Shown here one piece after another: positions 46,013-56,439 of a stretch of 64,000 nucleotides of DNA. Below the pieces are notes generated by a model that saw only the letters and a list, made by a program, of their open reading frames with translations, had not been told where the DNA came from and made no database searches. Numbering within the stretch: the first letter of the stretch is position 1; the number at the start of each line of letters is the position of its first letter. Source of the stretch: Dryocosmus kuriphilus (Eukaryota; Arthropoda; Insecta; Hymenoptera; Cynipidae); the NCBI GenBank assembly GCA_038277395.1, contig CM076196.1, positions 94,246,385 through 94,310,384 on the forward strand, read 5' to 3'. Position numbers and translations under genes: made by a program.

Positions 46013-47548
46013 AACAGTGTTGTCTATATGCAAAAGTATTTGACAATTTCTTAAATTATTAGCAAATACTTTTAGTCCGAAATAAGCTGCTAATATTTCC
46101 AAATGATTAATAGAATATGACTTCTCAACATCTTTCCAATGCCTATTTACCGTTTTTTCATTACAACATGCTCTCCAACCGGTTAAGAATGCATCAGAAA
46201 AAATCTCTAAATCAAAAAAACATGTTCTTATTGGATTTACAGTAATATTATCAATATTTTTCCACCATTTCAGTTCATTTATAATATCCTGTGTTATAGA
46301 CATTTTTGAATTGTAATTGTTATTACAAGATAAAAGGGCTAAAAACTTTGCTCTATCAGAGATTTTTGTATATATCCAACCATAATTCATAGCTGCACAG
46401 CTAGATACTAGGATACCCAATATTTTTGCAAATTCTCTTATTTTTATTTGTTGATTTTATTTGAGATTAAAAATTCGTTTTATTCGTTGTCTTTTATCAT
46501 TAGGCAACACTAAAGTCATCTTCACTGAATCATAAATCATCCCTAGATATAAACTTCTCTGCTTTGGAATCAAATTGCTCTTTTCATAATTAATTATGAA
46601 ACCTAAATCTCTTAGTAATGATGTTGTTACTCTTATGTTATTCAAACATGCTTCATAAGTGTTTCCGAACAATAAGAGATCGTCAAGATAAATTACAGAA
46701 TGTAGACCTAAATTTCGTAAATAATACATCACAGGTATTAAAATTTTAGTAAAAATTAAAGGTGCTAAATTTAATCCAAAAGGAAGACAAGTAAGTTGAA
46801 AGATTTCATTTTCAAAAGTGAAACGTAAGTATTTTTGTGACTTTTTATATATAGTTAGTAAGTAATAAGCATCCTTAAGATCTATTGTAGCCATGAAACA
46901 TCCCTGGCTCATCAGCTTTGTCATCGTTCTACCATCCTCTAATTTAAAATGGTTTGCAACAATTAAATTATTTAAATCTTTCAAATTGAAAATCAGTATA
47001 CTAGATCCATTAGCTTTGGAACCAAAAAAATTTCAGACAAAAATTGATCTTTAATACCTTTACAAGTTTCTATTGTCCCTTTTTAAATTAACTCATCAAT
47101 GATTTTATAAATTATAAGTTTTTCTTTTTTATTCCAAAATGTTTTCACTGGGAAGTGTTTTTTGTACTGGCTTAAATGTCAAAGGGATTTTAAAACCGTC
47201 AAGCCAAGAAAGAATTTTCAGATCAGACGTTAATTTTTTCCAATTATGTGTAAAAAATTTTAGTCTACCTACAGTCAACATACTTACAGTTGAATCTAGC
47301 GACACTTGTGATTCTCCTGATACTTCCCCCTGTCGTTCGTTCGCTGATTCTGGTATGAATTCTCTTGATTTCTCTTCTGTGGCCTTCGTGATTTTTGTCC
47401 GCTCGACGTCTGAAAGCCTTACCTCGGGTAACGGGGTGGGTTGTTGGAGTTTTTTTGACTTGGTTGGAAACTTTTTTGGCAAACGAAGATCTTTAGCTGT
47501 AGCCACCATTGCTCTAGCTGTATTGATAATATCCTCTATCTTTACCAA
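46013..47548 (-). pseudogene. RT-RNase H ORF of the DIRS-like element
   Basis: N-terminal part (47548-47129) has LKFFTHNWKKLTSDLKILSW. RT core (46984-46457): FMATIDLKDAYYLL (motif A), CLPFGLNLAPLIFTKIL (motif B), YLDDLLLFG (catalytic box intact) and LGFIINYEKSNLIP. RNase H (46420-46013): CFFDLEIFSDAFLTGWRACC and INHLEILAAYFGL. These signatures (LKDAYY, PFGLNxAP, YLDD with RNase H directly after) define DIRS polymerases. A few stops separate the frames. Confidence 0.8.
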
Positions 47549-48230
47549 ACAAAAAATCTCCGCATTTGGTATTTGCTATTGTCTCTCTTAACGAAGTATT
47601 AATGTTGGCAATAATTAAACTGCATCTAATTATGGATTCGTCACGTAAGACGTCTGTAAAATGCTTAACTGCATCACTTAAGCATTCTGTGCTAGGCAAG
47701 TCCTGTAAATCTCTACCATCTTTTGTTTAGAATTGAAAAAAGATTTTAAAGTGCCGAGAGACCAGCTACAATCTTTTGTTGTTTCAAAATGATGCGATTA
47801 CCTCTACTAATAATTGCTTGGGATACTACTGTTTTAATTTCCGCATTGATCTTTTGTGGATCACTGAAAATACAATTTTGAGGAAGGTTGTATTTCTTAA
47901 TAAGGTCCTCTTTATCCTTTTCAGGGAGCCCTTGATTGATGGCATCCTGCCAGCGAGCAGCTAATTCAACGTGCAAGGGAGGAGCAAGCGTTCGCTATTC
48001 ATTAAACCTCTTTCCAATAGCATTAAAAAATTTTGAGTTTAATGGAGCCTCTTCAGTAATTTTGACCTGAGCAGTAGACTCTGGATTTTTGTCTTTTCTT
48101 TTATCTAATTCGCGTAACGGTGAGTGACCTCTCCTAGACTTTGTTGGAGACCTATTAGACCGAGTAATTTCCCGACTGCAGTTGCGACTGTGGCTGCGAC
48201 TGCTACAGCGAGTATGAAGTGTGCGACAGT
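47514..48230 (-). pseudogene. Gag-like ORF of the DIRS-like element, second exon
   Basis: From 48230 the minus strand reads through an Arg/Ser-rich part (RCSSRSHSRNCSREITRSNR) to a TAG at 47995, continues in the same frame with VELAARWQDAINQGLPEKDK and AEIKTVVSQAIISRGN, then after a frameshift ends with RCSLIIANINTSLRETIANT and KCGDFLFGKD. It overlaps the start of the RT frame, as is usual in DIRS. The start at 48230 follows TTTTTTCTCTAG, a good acceptor, and is phase-compatible with the donor at 55715. The frame also runs a little further upstream, so an unspliced start is possible. Confidence 0.55.
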
Positions 48231-48551
48231 CTAGAGAAAAAACGTTGACTTTATGAGAAATATCTCTTCTAATGCTTTCTATCAAGCAGAAACTCTTGTG
48301 TTAAATGCACACTAAATTATTTTTATTTTTTTGTAAATGTGATAAGCAACAAAAAAAAACGAATATAGTTGATATGTTTATAAGTTAGGGCCTATATTTA
48401 TATAATTTTTCCTGGAAAATATTAGCGCCTCTTCGTTATCAAATTTTGGTGTAATACTTATTTACTTTGTCTAAATAAAAAGAGATAAAATTCTTTTCTT
48501 TTGTACAAGTTAGGGCCTGTGCAAGAAAATTCCGATTGAACACGCACCTGT

Positions 48552-48568
48552 GCATATATCTATATCTA

Positions 48569-48637
<69 letters not shown>
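48552..48637. repeat. TA microsatellite at the insertion point of Gypsy E
   Basis: A (TA)n run ends exactly at the left LTR, and ATATATAT continues right after the other LTR at 55541. Confidence 0.9.
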
Positions 48638-48640
<3 letters not shown>

Positions 48641-49655
48641 AAGGTATACAAATGCGAGCCCCTGTAAGCAGGCAAAACGAGTAAAGGAAGGTCCAGTGGT
48701 CCACGAGCGTGAAGGGGCACTCGCAGCATCCCTCACTTTACAGAGAAGCGAGGGAACTCGCGGGGTCGCGATCTCTAAATAAAAAGCGAGATCCTGGACC
48801 AGGAGGATACTTGGGGTGGCGGCGTTGAGCCTTGCCAGATCTTGGGAATACCCAGGCAGGCCGAAGAGTTCACTCTCCCATCCGAGTCAAAGGGAAATCA
48901 AACTCACTAGCGGTGAAAAGCAGGACGAGGAGTTTACTCCTCCATCCGAGTTAAGTCACGCTAGTGAGAAATAGTGCGCAAGACTCAGGGTAACCTCCTG
49001 AGCCCAGAAATTGCAAAAGCATCGATAAATAAAATTTGTAAGCGAAATAAAAATTTTTTTATATACAACAGCGCCAGCTTAAAGGGGCTCGGCCTCAGAA
49101 TATTCCAATGTTATAATATGAAGCATGTATTGCGACGTAAAAATGATAAACTACGAATAAAAGAATAAAAGAAAAGATATTTTTTCATAAGCACAAGCTT
49201 TAGAAATAACGTAAAATTTTTATAGACTGTAAGCATAGAATTGTCTTGGCTATAGATAAATGTAAAGCAAATCTCACAAATAAAAGAAAACAGCGTGAAT
49301 TGGGAATATAACCCTATGAAGGGAACGATAACAAGAAAAATATACCTTCTGAAAATTTATAAAGAAAAAATGTAATATTGTATTAAAAATCCACCAGCAT
49401 TAGTAGGCCAATAAAAAGGCGAGGCGAGAATAGAGAGAGTTAGGATTTTAGGAATAATTGTGTGAGTAAAATAAATTTTATAGAGAGGTAAAACTAGAAT
49501 ACGGATACGTCTTATTATAATACATAATAAACAAATAAAAATTGTGAATAATTATTAAGAGAATTGCAAAGAATTCTTTATTTCTCCTCCCGAGAGCCCA
49601 CTCATACTCCTAGTTAATAGGTAAAATATACAAAAGATAAAAGAGAAACCTTTCA
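48638..49655 (+). repeat. 5' LTR of Gypsy E
   Basis: Starts TGTAAGGTATACAAATG and ends CTTTCA, followed by one base and the primer-binding site. It should hold the promoter of the element; no clear TATA box was pinpointed. Confidence 0.93.
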
Positions 49656-49656
49656 A

Positions 49657-49674
49657 TGGCGCCCGAACAGGGAC
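49657..49674 (+). promoter_or_regulatory. Primer-binding site, tRNA-Lys type
   Basis: TGGCGCCCGAACAGGGAC starts two bases after the LTR. This 18-mer is complementary to the 3' end of a tRNA-Lys of the kind used as primer by many retroelements. It primes minus-strand cDNA. Confidence 0.9.
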
Positions 49675-49736
49675 TCGAGGAGTATTAATTGAGATAAGGA
49701 ATTCTATCGAAACCGTAGATTAAGAATAAAAGAAAA

Positions 49737-50975
49737 TTGTGTTGCGTGGAAATGTCAAGAGGAAGAACAACGAGGTCCCAGCGGACAAATACTGAAGAAA
49801 AAGAGGAGATAAACCTGAATAGAAACATGACGGAGAATCAACCCATGGAATGCATATTAAATAATCAAGAAGCTGGTGAACAGCGTTTAGAAGAAAATAT
49901 AGTGAGCACACTTGGAAGAATGATGGTAGAACTGGAGGAAAGGATGAAACAAAATCTTTTGAGAGATAGAGAAAGAAGAGAACATGAGGAGAGAGAACGT
50001 GAGAGAAAAATCATAAGAAGATTAACTCAAATTGAGAGAGACTCGGTGAGAAGCGTCCAAACACAAGACGAAGAAAATGAACTGAGAGAAGAAAATAGGA
50101 GGAGAAAAGACATTAAATATGTGTTCCCAGAGTTTTCGGGACAAGGGAGCCCGGTAAGGTTTATTAACAAACTAAAACAATACTGGGAAGCAATCCGACC
50201 AAGAGACCACGAGATACATTACCTTTTGGACAATGCACTGCTAGGGGTGGCCAATAACTGGTGGCAGATTATAAAAAATGAAGTTGACAGCTTTAGGAGT
50301 TGCCTAGAAAAATTCGAGACCAGATATTGGGGGGAGCAAAAACAACATGATATTCAAAGTAATCTGGAGTTTGTACACCACTCGCAGAGTAAAGAAAATT
50401 TCAAAGCCGAATATGGCATTAGTTTATATGCAGAAGCCAAAGAACTGAAGCCAACCCTCTCGGATAAAGAAATTATAAAGAAACTATCTCGACATTTTAA
50501 TGAAGAGATAAAATATGCTAGCATTGGAAGGGACATCAGAATCTTCGAGCAATTAATCGAATTACTCGAGGACTTTGATAAAATTGGCAGTGTCAATGGG
50601 TACCAAGGGACAAGGACAAGGTAGTTTCAAAATAACGGAGGGAGGGACTAGAATCAGAAGAACCAACAAACAAAGGGATGGCGACGGGAACAAAATGGCC
50701 CCACAGAAAACAAAAATGGACTCTCAACGAGTGAATATCGAGTACGACAAAATGCATTCAAAACCATTAGGTCTAATATCAATACCAAATCAACGTATGC
50801 ACAGCCACCATGGCAAGGGAGGCGGTACCAACGACCTGAGTCCGGTTCAACTCGAAACCCACCATCTTCAAACTATAGAATCCAAAATCTAGAGGTGGTA
50901 CCAAATGAAGAAGAAACGATAGGAAGTGAGGAAGTCCATCAATCGGGAAACGGAGAGGAGCCGCGTCTTGCATAA
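49737..50975 (+). pseudogene. Gag of Gypsy E
   Basis: The frame from about 49737 runs 295 codons to a TAG at 50622; a second TAG at 50649 is followed by open sequence in the same frame to TAA at 50973, giving about 412 codons in all. N-terminal third: charged coiled coil rich in Arg/Glu. Centre: capsid domain (KYVFPEFSGQGSPVRFINKL, NNWWQIIKNEVDSF, EKFETRYWGEQ). C-terminal part: Asn/Arg/Gln/Pro-rich, without a CCHC knuckle. Except for the two stops it looks sound. The in-frame TAGs could be read through, but mutation is simpler. Confidence 0.8.
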
Positions 50976-51050
50976 ACACAAACAATGGAGATGCGGCGCC
51001 TGAGACTCTCATAAAAATCAATGGTTTATATAATCCACGAGAGGAATTAA

Positions 51051-51486
51051 TTGAAGAACGAGACAATCCCGAAAAAAAAAACGCGAACAAGGTGCTACAC
51101 AACTAACATCACAGTTGGGTGTATGGTGAGGAAAGCTTTAATAGACACAGGAGCAGAGGTCACCCGCCTATCTGAGGATTTTGTAAAAAAAAAACTCAGA
51201 CAGATTTCAGCACTACCCGATACTGTCGGTAAGTGGAGTGGCGGTTACAGGGCCCATGAAAGGAAAAACTACAAGACTTAAAAAACAAATCATGATTGAT
51301 GTGCAATTGGGTACACACCTTTTACACATCGCATTCCTCGTGATACCCACCCTATCACGACCGTGCATTATAGGAATTGACGTCTTAGATGGCCTTACAA
51401 GTCAAATAAGGCTGGTCAAAAAAAGAACTCACTTTTCAAGGACTAGACGGAGCTCCGTCTATCAAGATTGTAAAAGAGGAAGATAA
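51051..51486 (+). pseudogene. Protease of Gypsy E
   Basis: In the gag frame (two stops after it), RKALIDTGAEVTRLSEDFVK carries the catalytic DTG at 51144. A frameshift near 51235 moves the flap and end of the domain into the next frame: VTGPMKGKTTRLKKQIMIDV, then RPCIIGIDVLDGL, the ILG-type motif. The domain is otherwise complete. Confidence 0.8.
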
Positions 51487-51505
51487 TACTGAAGAAAGTC
51501 AAAAT

Positions 51506-52249
51506 TTGAGCACTCTGGGCATAGAAAACGAAACGTACAGGAATGAAGGCAAGGATATTTCACACCAGGAAATTGAAGAAAAATTAACGAATGCACAAAT
51601 AAAAAACGCAGCATCAACAATTCCATTACTTGCACTAATAAAAAAGGGCTCTGTGTGGAAATGGGACAGTGAGATGCAAAACTACTTTGAGCAGGTAAAA
51701 GAAGTATTTTCAGAGGCAATTCTTTTGTTATTTCCAGATCCAAAGAAAGTATATTATATAGAGACAGACGCGAGTTACTATGCTTTAGGAGCCATCTTAT
51801 ATCAAAAAGGAGACAACCAGGAAAAAGAAGTTATAAATCTCTCGAGCCGTACTTTAAAAGGGTCAGAATTGCCTTATTTTACAACCGAGAAGGAACTACT
51901 AGCCTTGGTGTGGGCACTAAAAAAATTCAGGACGTACCTGGCAGGATCCAAGATCATAAACAGGACCGATCACATGGCGCTGACATTTCTTAAAACCTGT
52001 CATTTTGGAAATGCCCCACTCCTACGATGGATGCTGTCGATCCAAGATTATGACATTGCCATAGAACACTGCCCAGGGAAAGACATCACCGTGGCAGACG
52101 TACTGAGTAGGGCGCACCCGGGAGTAGAATGGGACAAAACGAAAGAACCAGTGAAAGTCACGATCCACAAACTTGATTACGAAGGGTCAGCCACCCTACA
52201 GAATGACCTTGTAAATCTCAAAGAAATACAGAGGAGAGAGACAAACTGA
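51506..52249 (+). pseudogene. RNase H region of Gypsy E, RT deleted upstream
   Basis: The 247-aa frame starts in the linker after protease (about residues 1-35) and passes directly into the RT/RNase H connection (LLALIKKGSVWKWDSEM). RNase H then follows complete: YYIETDASYYALGAILYQ, TEKELLALVWALKKF, INRTDHMALTFL and CPGKDITVADVLSRAH, with its three acidic residues. About 250 residues of RT (fingers, palm, YxDD) are absent, removed by an internal deletion near 51590-51640. The frame shifts to that of integrase near 52235. Confidence 0.85.
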
Positions 52250-53109
52250 GTCAAATAATCACCTTGGTAGAGGCCTCACCAACGACACAAAAACGATGGG
52301 CACTGAGTCAAGGTATATTATGCCATAAATCAGATGAGGGATTGAAATACTACCTCCCAAGGGAAACGGTAATTAAATTAATTTGGGAAAGCCATCAGGC
52401 CTATCAGCACATCGGTCCAAGGAAAATCTCAAAAATGATAGCAGAATCCTTTTGCCATCCTCACCTAGCAAAAATGACTCGAAAATTGCTTAAAACCTGT
52501 GACTCATGCCAACGAAACAAAATTCCCACGGTAAAACTCACAGCACCATTAGAGACAATTCAACCGCAAGAGCCTTTGGAAATACTATCAGTTGATTATT
52601 TCGGCCCACTCACGAAAACCAAATACGGATATCAACACATTTTTGTAATAATTGACACATTTACAAAATATGTCAGGTTATATCCCGTTCGCCGTGCGAC
52701 AAGTAGCATCTCAGTAAAGAAAATTGACAACTTTATAGAAACCATGGGGAAACCAAAAAAGATATTATCAGATCATGGGACCCAGTTTACGAGTAAAAAT
52801 TGGATCCAAGCTATGAAGGACAGGGGAATTAGTGTCAGTTTCACCTCGTTTCGACACCCCCAAAGTAATATGGTAGAAAGAGTAAACAGAGAGCTAGCAC
52901 GTTTTTTTAGGACGATCTTAAAAGACACAGAACACAGCAGCTGGCAGACACATATAGAAACAATAGAAGAAATAATCAATGATTCGCACTACGACACAAC
53001 AGAAATTACGCCGTTTGAGGCCCTGTCGGGTGAAAAACCTGTAAGATTTTGTGAGAGCTACATCAAGACTAATAAAAAAAAAAAAAGAAAACTAAAAGAG
53101 ACATATTAA
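52237..53109 (+). CDS. Integrase of Gypsy E, zinc finger and catalytic core
   Basis: An open frame through about 280 residues. Zinc finger: HQAYQHIG, then CDSCQ (HHCC). Core: LSVDYFGPL (first Asp), KILSDHGTQF (second Asp), HPQSNMVERVNREL (Glu), the DD35E triad of retroviral-type integrases. The end runs into an A-rich stretch (53071-53088) where a frameshift separates the C-terminal domain. In a complete element this is the part of pol after RNase H; no independent start codon is expected. It inserts cDNA into chromosomes. Catalytically it looks intact. Confidence 0.85.
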   Translation, partial: RDKLSQIITLVEASPTTQKRWALSQGILCHKSDEGLKYYLPRETVIKLIWESHQAYQHIGPRKISKMIAESFCHPHLAKMTRKLLKTCDSCQRNKIPTVKLTAPLETIQPQEPLEILSVDYFGPLTKTKYGYQHIFVIIDTFTKYVRLYPVRRATSSISVKKIDNFIETMGKPKKILSDHGTQFTSKNWIQAMKDRGISVSFTSFRHPQSNMVERVNRELARFFRTILKDTEHSSWQTHIETIEEIINDSHYDTTEITPFEALSGEKPVRFCESYIKTNKKKKRKLKETY

Positions 53110-53470
53110 AGAAGATCAGGGACAAAATAAAGTCAAAGGGGTAAAGAGAAATCAGGGGAAAGGAGGAGTGCATAGAGACTTTGGAAGTGGGGATCAGGTC
53201 CTTGTAAAAGCGTGTAATACGTCAAACACAAATCAAGGAATAGTCGCCAAGTTTCTACCTCTATTTGAAGGTCCCTACAATATCAAGAAGAGGATAGGGA
53301 CAAATACCTATATACTTGAAAGTGAAAAGACCCAAAGGGAGAGAGGTCAGTACCATACCAATGACCTCAAGTCCTACTATCCAACCCCCGTAAATCTTGA
53401 AGAGAAGGGAGGACTCGAGGAACAGGAAAAGGAGTCGAGGGTCAGTGACACTCTAGACGAGCAAGTGTAA
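53110..53470 (+). pseudogene. Integrase C-terminal domain of Gypsy E
   Basis: After the A-run frameshift, the frame reads GSGDQVLVKACNTSNTNQG, then FLPLFEGPYNIKKRIGTNTY and GQYHTNDLKSYY, the GPY/F-type C-terminal domain. It ends at TAA 53468-53470 after a Glu-rich tail. Confidence 0.8.
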
Positions 53471-53482
53471 CGACGTGACGAG

Positions 53483-54112
53483 ATGGACGCTGCTACACAA
53501 ACCGCGGTATTAGACTATGGGCGCAACATCCAGACTCAAACGATTGACGCGGAGCGAGGTGGGATCTCAGTGATAGAGGAAGTTCCAAACATCAAGATTC
53601 TGATCGCCAGGCCAAGGAAGATAACGGATAGAAAGAAGAAACCTCACCGGAAAACGGATATGCGATATATAGGCGTGAATACCGACAAGGGTTGGAGAAC
53701 AATACGAAAAGAAGAGACAAACACGGAAGAAGCGATCTTCACACAAATGGCCATCCAAGCCGCATGCCAGGAATTCATGAAGGGGACCTCTGAGGATACG
53801 GCACCAGAAACCAGGACACTCAACCATATTGTCCTGGAAGAGAAGCAGAATGAATACATCCAGAACACCCTTACGTCGATGGTCTAAGAAGCAGGAGACA
53901 GCTGAGGACGAGGCTGGCAGGTAGACCCATTAAAGCTACAAGGAGAGGGGAAAGAGAACTGCCCCATCACAAAGGCAACAAACAGGAAAAGGAGTCTTCA
54001 AGAAAAGTTGTATGATGAGATAGCCGAAGCTCCAGCAAAGAAGGCCAAAAGCATTAATCGGATTAGGGACAAACTAAGGGCAGCCCATGGAAGCAGAATG
54101 ACGGCGAACTGA
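53483..54112 (+). pseudogene. Unrecognised third ORF of Gypsy E
   Basis: Twelve bases after the integrase stop and in the same frame, an ATG opens 134 codons (MDAATQTAVLDYGRNIQTQT...) to TAA at 53885. After a second stop (TGA, six codons on) the frame continues with protein-like text (VDPLKLQGEGKENCPITKAT, KKAKSINRIRDKLRAAHGSR) to TGA at 54110, giving 209 codons with two internal stops. No signal peptide, membrane segment or furin-like site is seen, so it is not a standard env. The composition is polar and basic at the end, with Gln/Thr-rich repeats at the start. I do not recognise it. Confidence 0.5.
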
Positions 54113-54505
54113 TGTAAGCAGCAAGGAGGAAGAAAAGAAGAAATCGAGGAGTTCGAAAACTGTCTGTGCAAAATCAAACAAAGTAAGCCACGCCTCCATT
54201 ACACGAACAAGGAAGATTATCTATATTTAAATTTGAATTTTTAATTACTCATTTTTATGCGATATAGCCATTAGGATAAATTTTGTATTGTTTTTTTGTG
54301 TGTGTGTTACTTTACGGATTATTCACCCTGTGCACTTAATCGTTAGGATAAGTTTTTTTAAAAGAAGTATTAGCAAATAGGTTAGAAAACTTTCTTCTCT
54401 CGCGAATTGGTAGAGTAGTAAAAGCAGCCTTAGGATATGAAACAAGGAATTTTGTTTTCTCTCTTTTCTTGCTGTCACAACAGAAGACTATCTTTTTGTG
54501 ACAAC
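54113..54505 (+). other. 3' untranslated segment of Gypsy E
   Basis: Non-coding, AT-rich sequence between the third ORF and the polypurine tract. Confidence 0.5.
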
Positions 54506-54520
54506 AAGAAAAAGGGGGGG
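54506..54520 (+). promoter_or_regulatory. Polypurine tract of Gypsy E
   Basis: AAGAAAAAGGGGGGG, four bases before the 3' LTR. It primes plus-strand DNA synthesis. Confidence 0.9.
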
Positions 54521-54524
54521 CTGA

Positions 54525-55540
54525 TGTAAGGTATACAAATGAGAGCCCCTGTAAGCAGGCAAAACGAGTAAAGGAAGGTCCAGTGGTCCACGAGCGTGAA
54601 GGGGCACTCGCAACATCCCTCACTTTAAAGAGAAGCGAGGGAACTCGCGGGGTCGCGATCTCTGAATAAAAAGCGAGATCCTGGACCAGGAGGATACTTG
54701 GGGTGGCGGCGTTGAGCCTTGCCACATCTTGGGGAATACCCAGGCAGGCCGAAGAGTTCACTCTCCCATCCGAGTCAAAGGGAAACCAAACTCACTAGCG
54801 GTGAAAAGCAGGACGAGGAGTTTACTCCTCCATCCGAGTTAAGTCACGCTAGTTAGAAGCAGTGCACAAGACTCAGGGTAACCTCCTGAGCCCAGAAATT
54901 GCAAAAGCATCGATAAATAAAACTTGTAAGCAAAATAAAAGATTTTTTTTTATATACAACAGCGCCAGTTTAAAGGGGCTCGGCCTCAGAATATTCCAAT
55001 GTTATAATATGAAGCATGTATTGCGACGTAAAAATTATAAACTACGAATAAAAGAATAAAAGAAAATATATTTTTTCATAAGCACAAGCTTTAGAAATAA
55101 CGTAAAATTTTATAGATTGTAAGCATAGAATTGTCTTGGCTATAGATAAATGTAAAGCAAATCTCACAAATAAAAGAAAATAACGTGAATTGGGAATATA
55201 ACCCTATAAAGGGAACGATAACAAGAAAAATATACCTTCTGAAAAATTATAAAGAAAAAAAGTAATATTGTATTAAAAATCCACCAGGATTAGTAGGCCA
55301 ATAAAAAGGCGAGAATAGAGAGAGTTAGGATTTTAGGAATAATTGTGTGAGTAAAATAAATTTTATAGAGAGATAAAACTAGAATACGGATACGTCTTAT
55401 TATAATTTATAATAAGCAAATAAAAATTGTTAATAATTATTAAGAGAATTGCAAAGAATTCTTTATTTCTCCTCCTGAGAGCCCACTCATACTCCTAGTT
55501 AATAGGTAAAATATACAAAAGATAAAAGAGAAATCTTTCA
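54525..55540 (+). repeat. 3' LTR of Gypsy E
   Basis: Direct partner of 48638-49655 with scattered substitutions and short indels, e.g. GCGAGGCGAGAATAG against GCGAGAATAG. It is followed by ATATATAT. Confidence 0.93.
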
Positions 55541-55714
55541 ATATATATGTATATATATATACGAGGAAATGCGTGTATATGTATACATGTGACCGTGGAG
55601 GTTAGAGCCACCACGAGGTTAAATATGTTATAAAAACATTTCTTTCAAAAGTTGGTTAGAGCCAAACTTTTGAGGTTGCGACAACAAAAGGAGGATTTTT
55701 GAAGTATTACTTAC
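55541..55714 (-). other. Right part of the presumed DIRS gag intron
   Basis: Sequence between the 3' LTR of Gypsy E and the splice donor at 55714-55713. It starts with the rest of the TA repeat. No coding signal. Confidence 0.4.
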
Positions 55715-55925
55715 GAGAAGAACCTCTCGATGAAAGTGACGATGCACGAGAAACAGATTCGCTGCTGCAATGGCGTCGTCTTGAAAATCTATTTTTCTTT
55801 TGTCGTTTGTTTTTTCGTTTTTTGATTTTCCGTTTTAATCTCTTGAAACGTCTTTGTAGATGATCATCACTGGATGAGTTTTCCATACTCGATGAAATAT
55901 CCTCTCAACGACGTTCGGGACCCAT
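55715..55925 (-). pseudogene. First exon of the DIRS-like gag (proposed)
   Basis: Minus-strand frame with ATG at 55925, a TGA at codon 7, and a second ATG at 55886 (MENSSSDDHLQRRFKRLKRK...). It is Lys/Arg-rich, then Ser/Arg-rich (SESVSRASSLSSRGSS), and ends in C followed by GTAAGTAA, an excellent donor, in phase 1. Joining to the acceptor at 48230 keeps the frame and continues an Arg/Ser-rich protein. The element of origin is inferred from this fit and from the RT downstream. Confidence 0.45.
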
Positions 55926-56182
55926 TTCTTTAACATCAATTTCCGATGTGGCTTGGTCGACACAAAGTGAAAGAATGAAGCAGCGCGGAAGCAAACAGGG
56001 ACGAATACGGAAGTAGAAGCGCGGCCATATTATTTTTTGAGATACTTGCGTTAAACTTTGTGGAGCCATCGGCAGAAAGGGAGGGTACTACATGTTGATC
56101 ATGAAGGAAGAGGCGCGAAATACAATATAGAGAAAGTATAGAACGAATATAGGACAATCAAAAAAGTGAAATAACAAACAGA

Positions 56183-56395
56183 ATGCAGGGTAAAGTAGAC
56201 AAAAGGAAAATCGCAGAAGTAAAACAGACGCAAGAAGGACTAGATCGACTGTTTCGAAAGAAGGCTTTTATTAAAAATAATCTCCCAGCACCAACAAGTA
56301 GGAAGAAAACGCAACAGGGGATGGAAGAACTGGATGACTTTTTAGAAAAGAATAATAGTCCATCATTCAAACAATTTTTTAACAAAAGGAAATGA
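56183..56395 (+). CDS. Small Lys/Glu-rich ORF, unknown
   Basis: A 70-aa plus-strand frame from ATG to TGA, MQGKVDKRKIAEVKQTQEGL, then FRKKAFIKNNLPAPTSRKKT and LDDFLEKNNSPSFKQFFNKR. Hydrophilic, helix-prone, no known motif. It is divergent from the DIRS gag exon 260 bp away. It could be a small protein of an unknown element or chance. Confidence 0.25.
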   Translation: MQGKVDKRKIAEVKQTQEGLDRLFRKKAFIKNNLPAPTSRKKTQQGMEELDDFLEKNNSPSFKQFFNKRK

Positions 56396-56439
56396 ATAGA
56401 CAAACCTTACGATCCTCCAAGTCAGGAAACAAAGAAAAC

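Larger units (their letters stand above)
46013..48637 (-). mobile_element. DIRS-like tyrosine-recombinase-class retrotransposon, truncated
   Basis: Minus-strand gag-like and RT/RNase H frames are of DIRS type. The 3' part is cut off at 46013 within RNase H (LLHIDNT), so the tyrosine recombinase and terminal repeats are absent. The 5' part continues beyond the inserted Gypsy E at 55541-55925. No LTR structure of its own is visible, as expected for DIRS. Confidence 0.7.
48638..55540 (+). mobile_element. Gypsy element E, 6.9 kb, RT-deleted
   Basis: Two LTRs of about 1017 bp (TGTAAGG...TTCA) enclose a 4.87-kb interior with primer site, gag, protease, RNase H, integrase, a third ORF and a polypurine tract. 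The LTRs differ by only a few percent by eye, so this is among the youngest insertions here. Flanks are ATAT on both sides, within a TA repeat. The whole RT domain is missing, and several frames carry single stops or frameshifts. Confidence 0.92.

Noticed and set aside
53567..53868. Minus-strand ORFs opposite the third ORF of Gypsy E
   Set aside because: The plus frame continues in register with integrase and is more protein-like.
53483..54112. Envelope gene for Gypsy E
   Set aside because: No signal peptide, transmembrane segment or cleavage site is seen; position alone does not support env.
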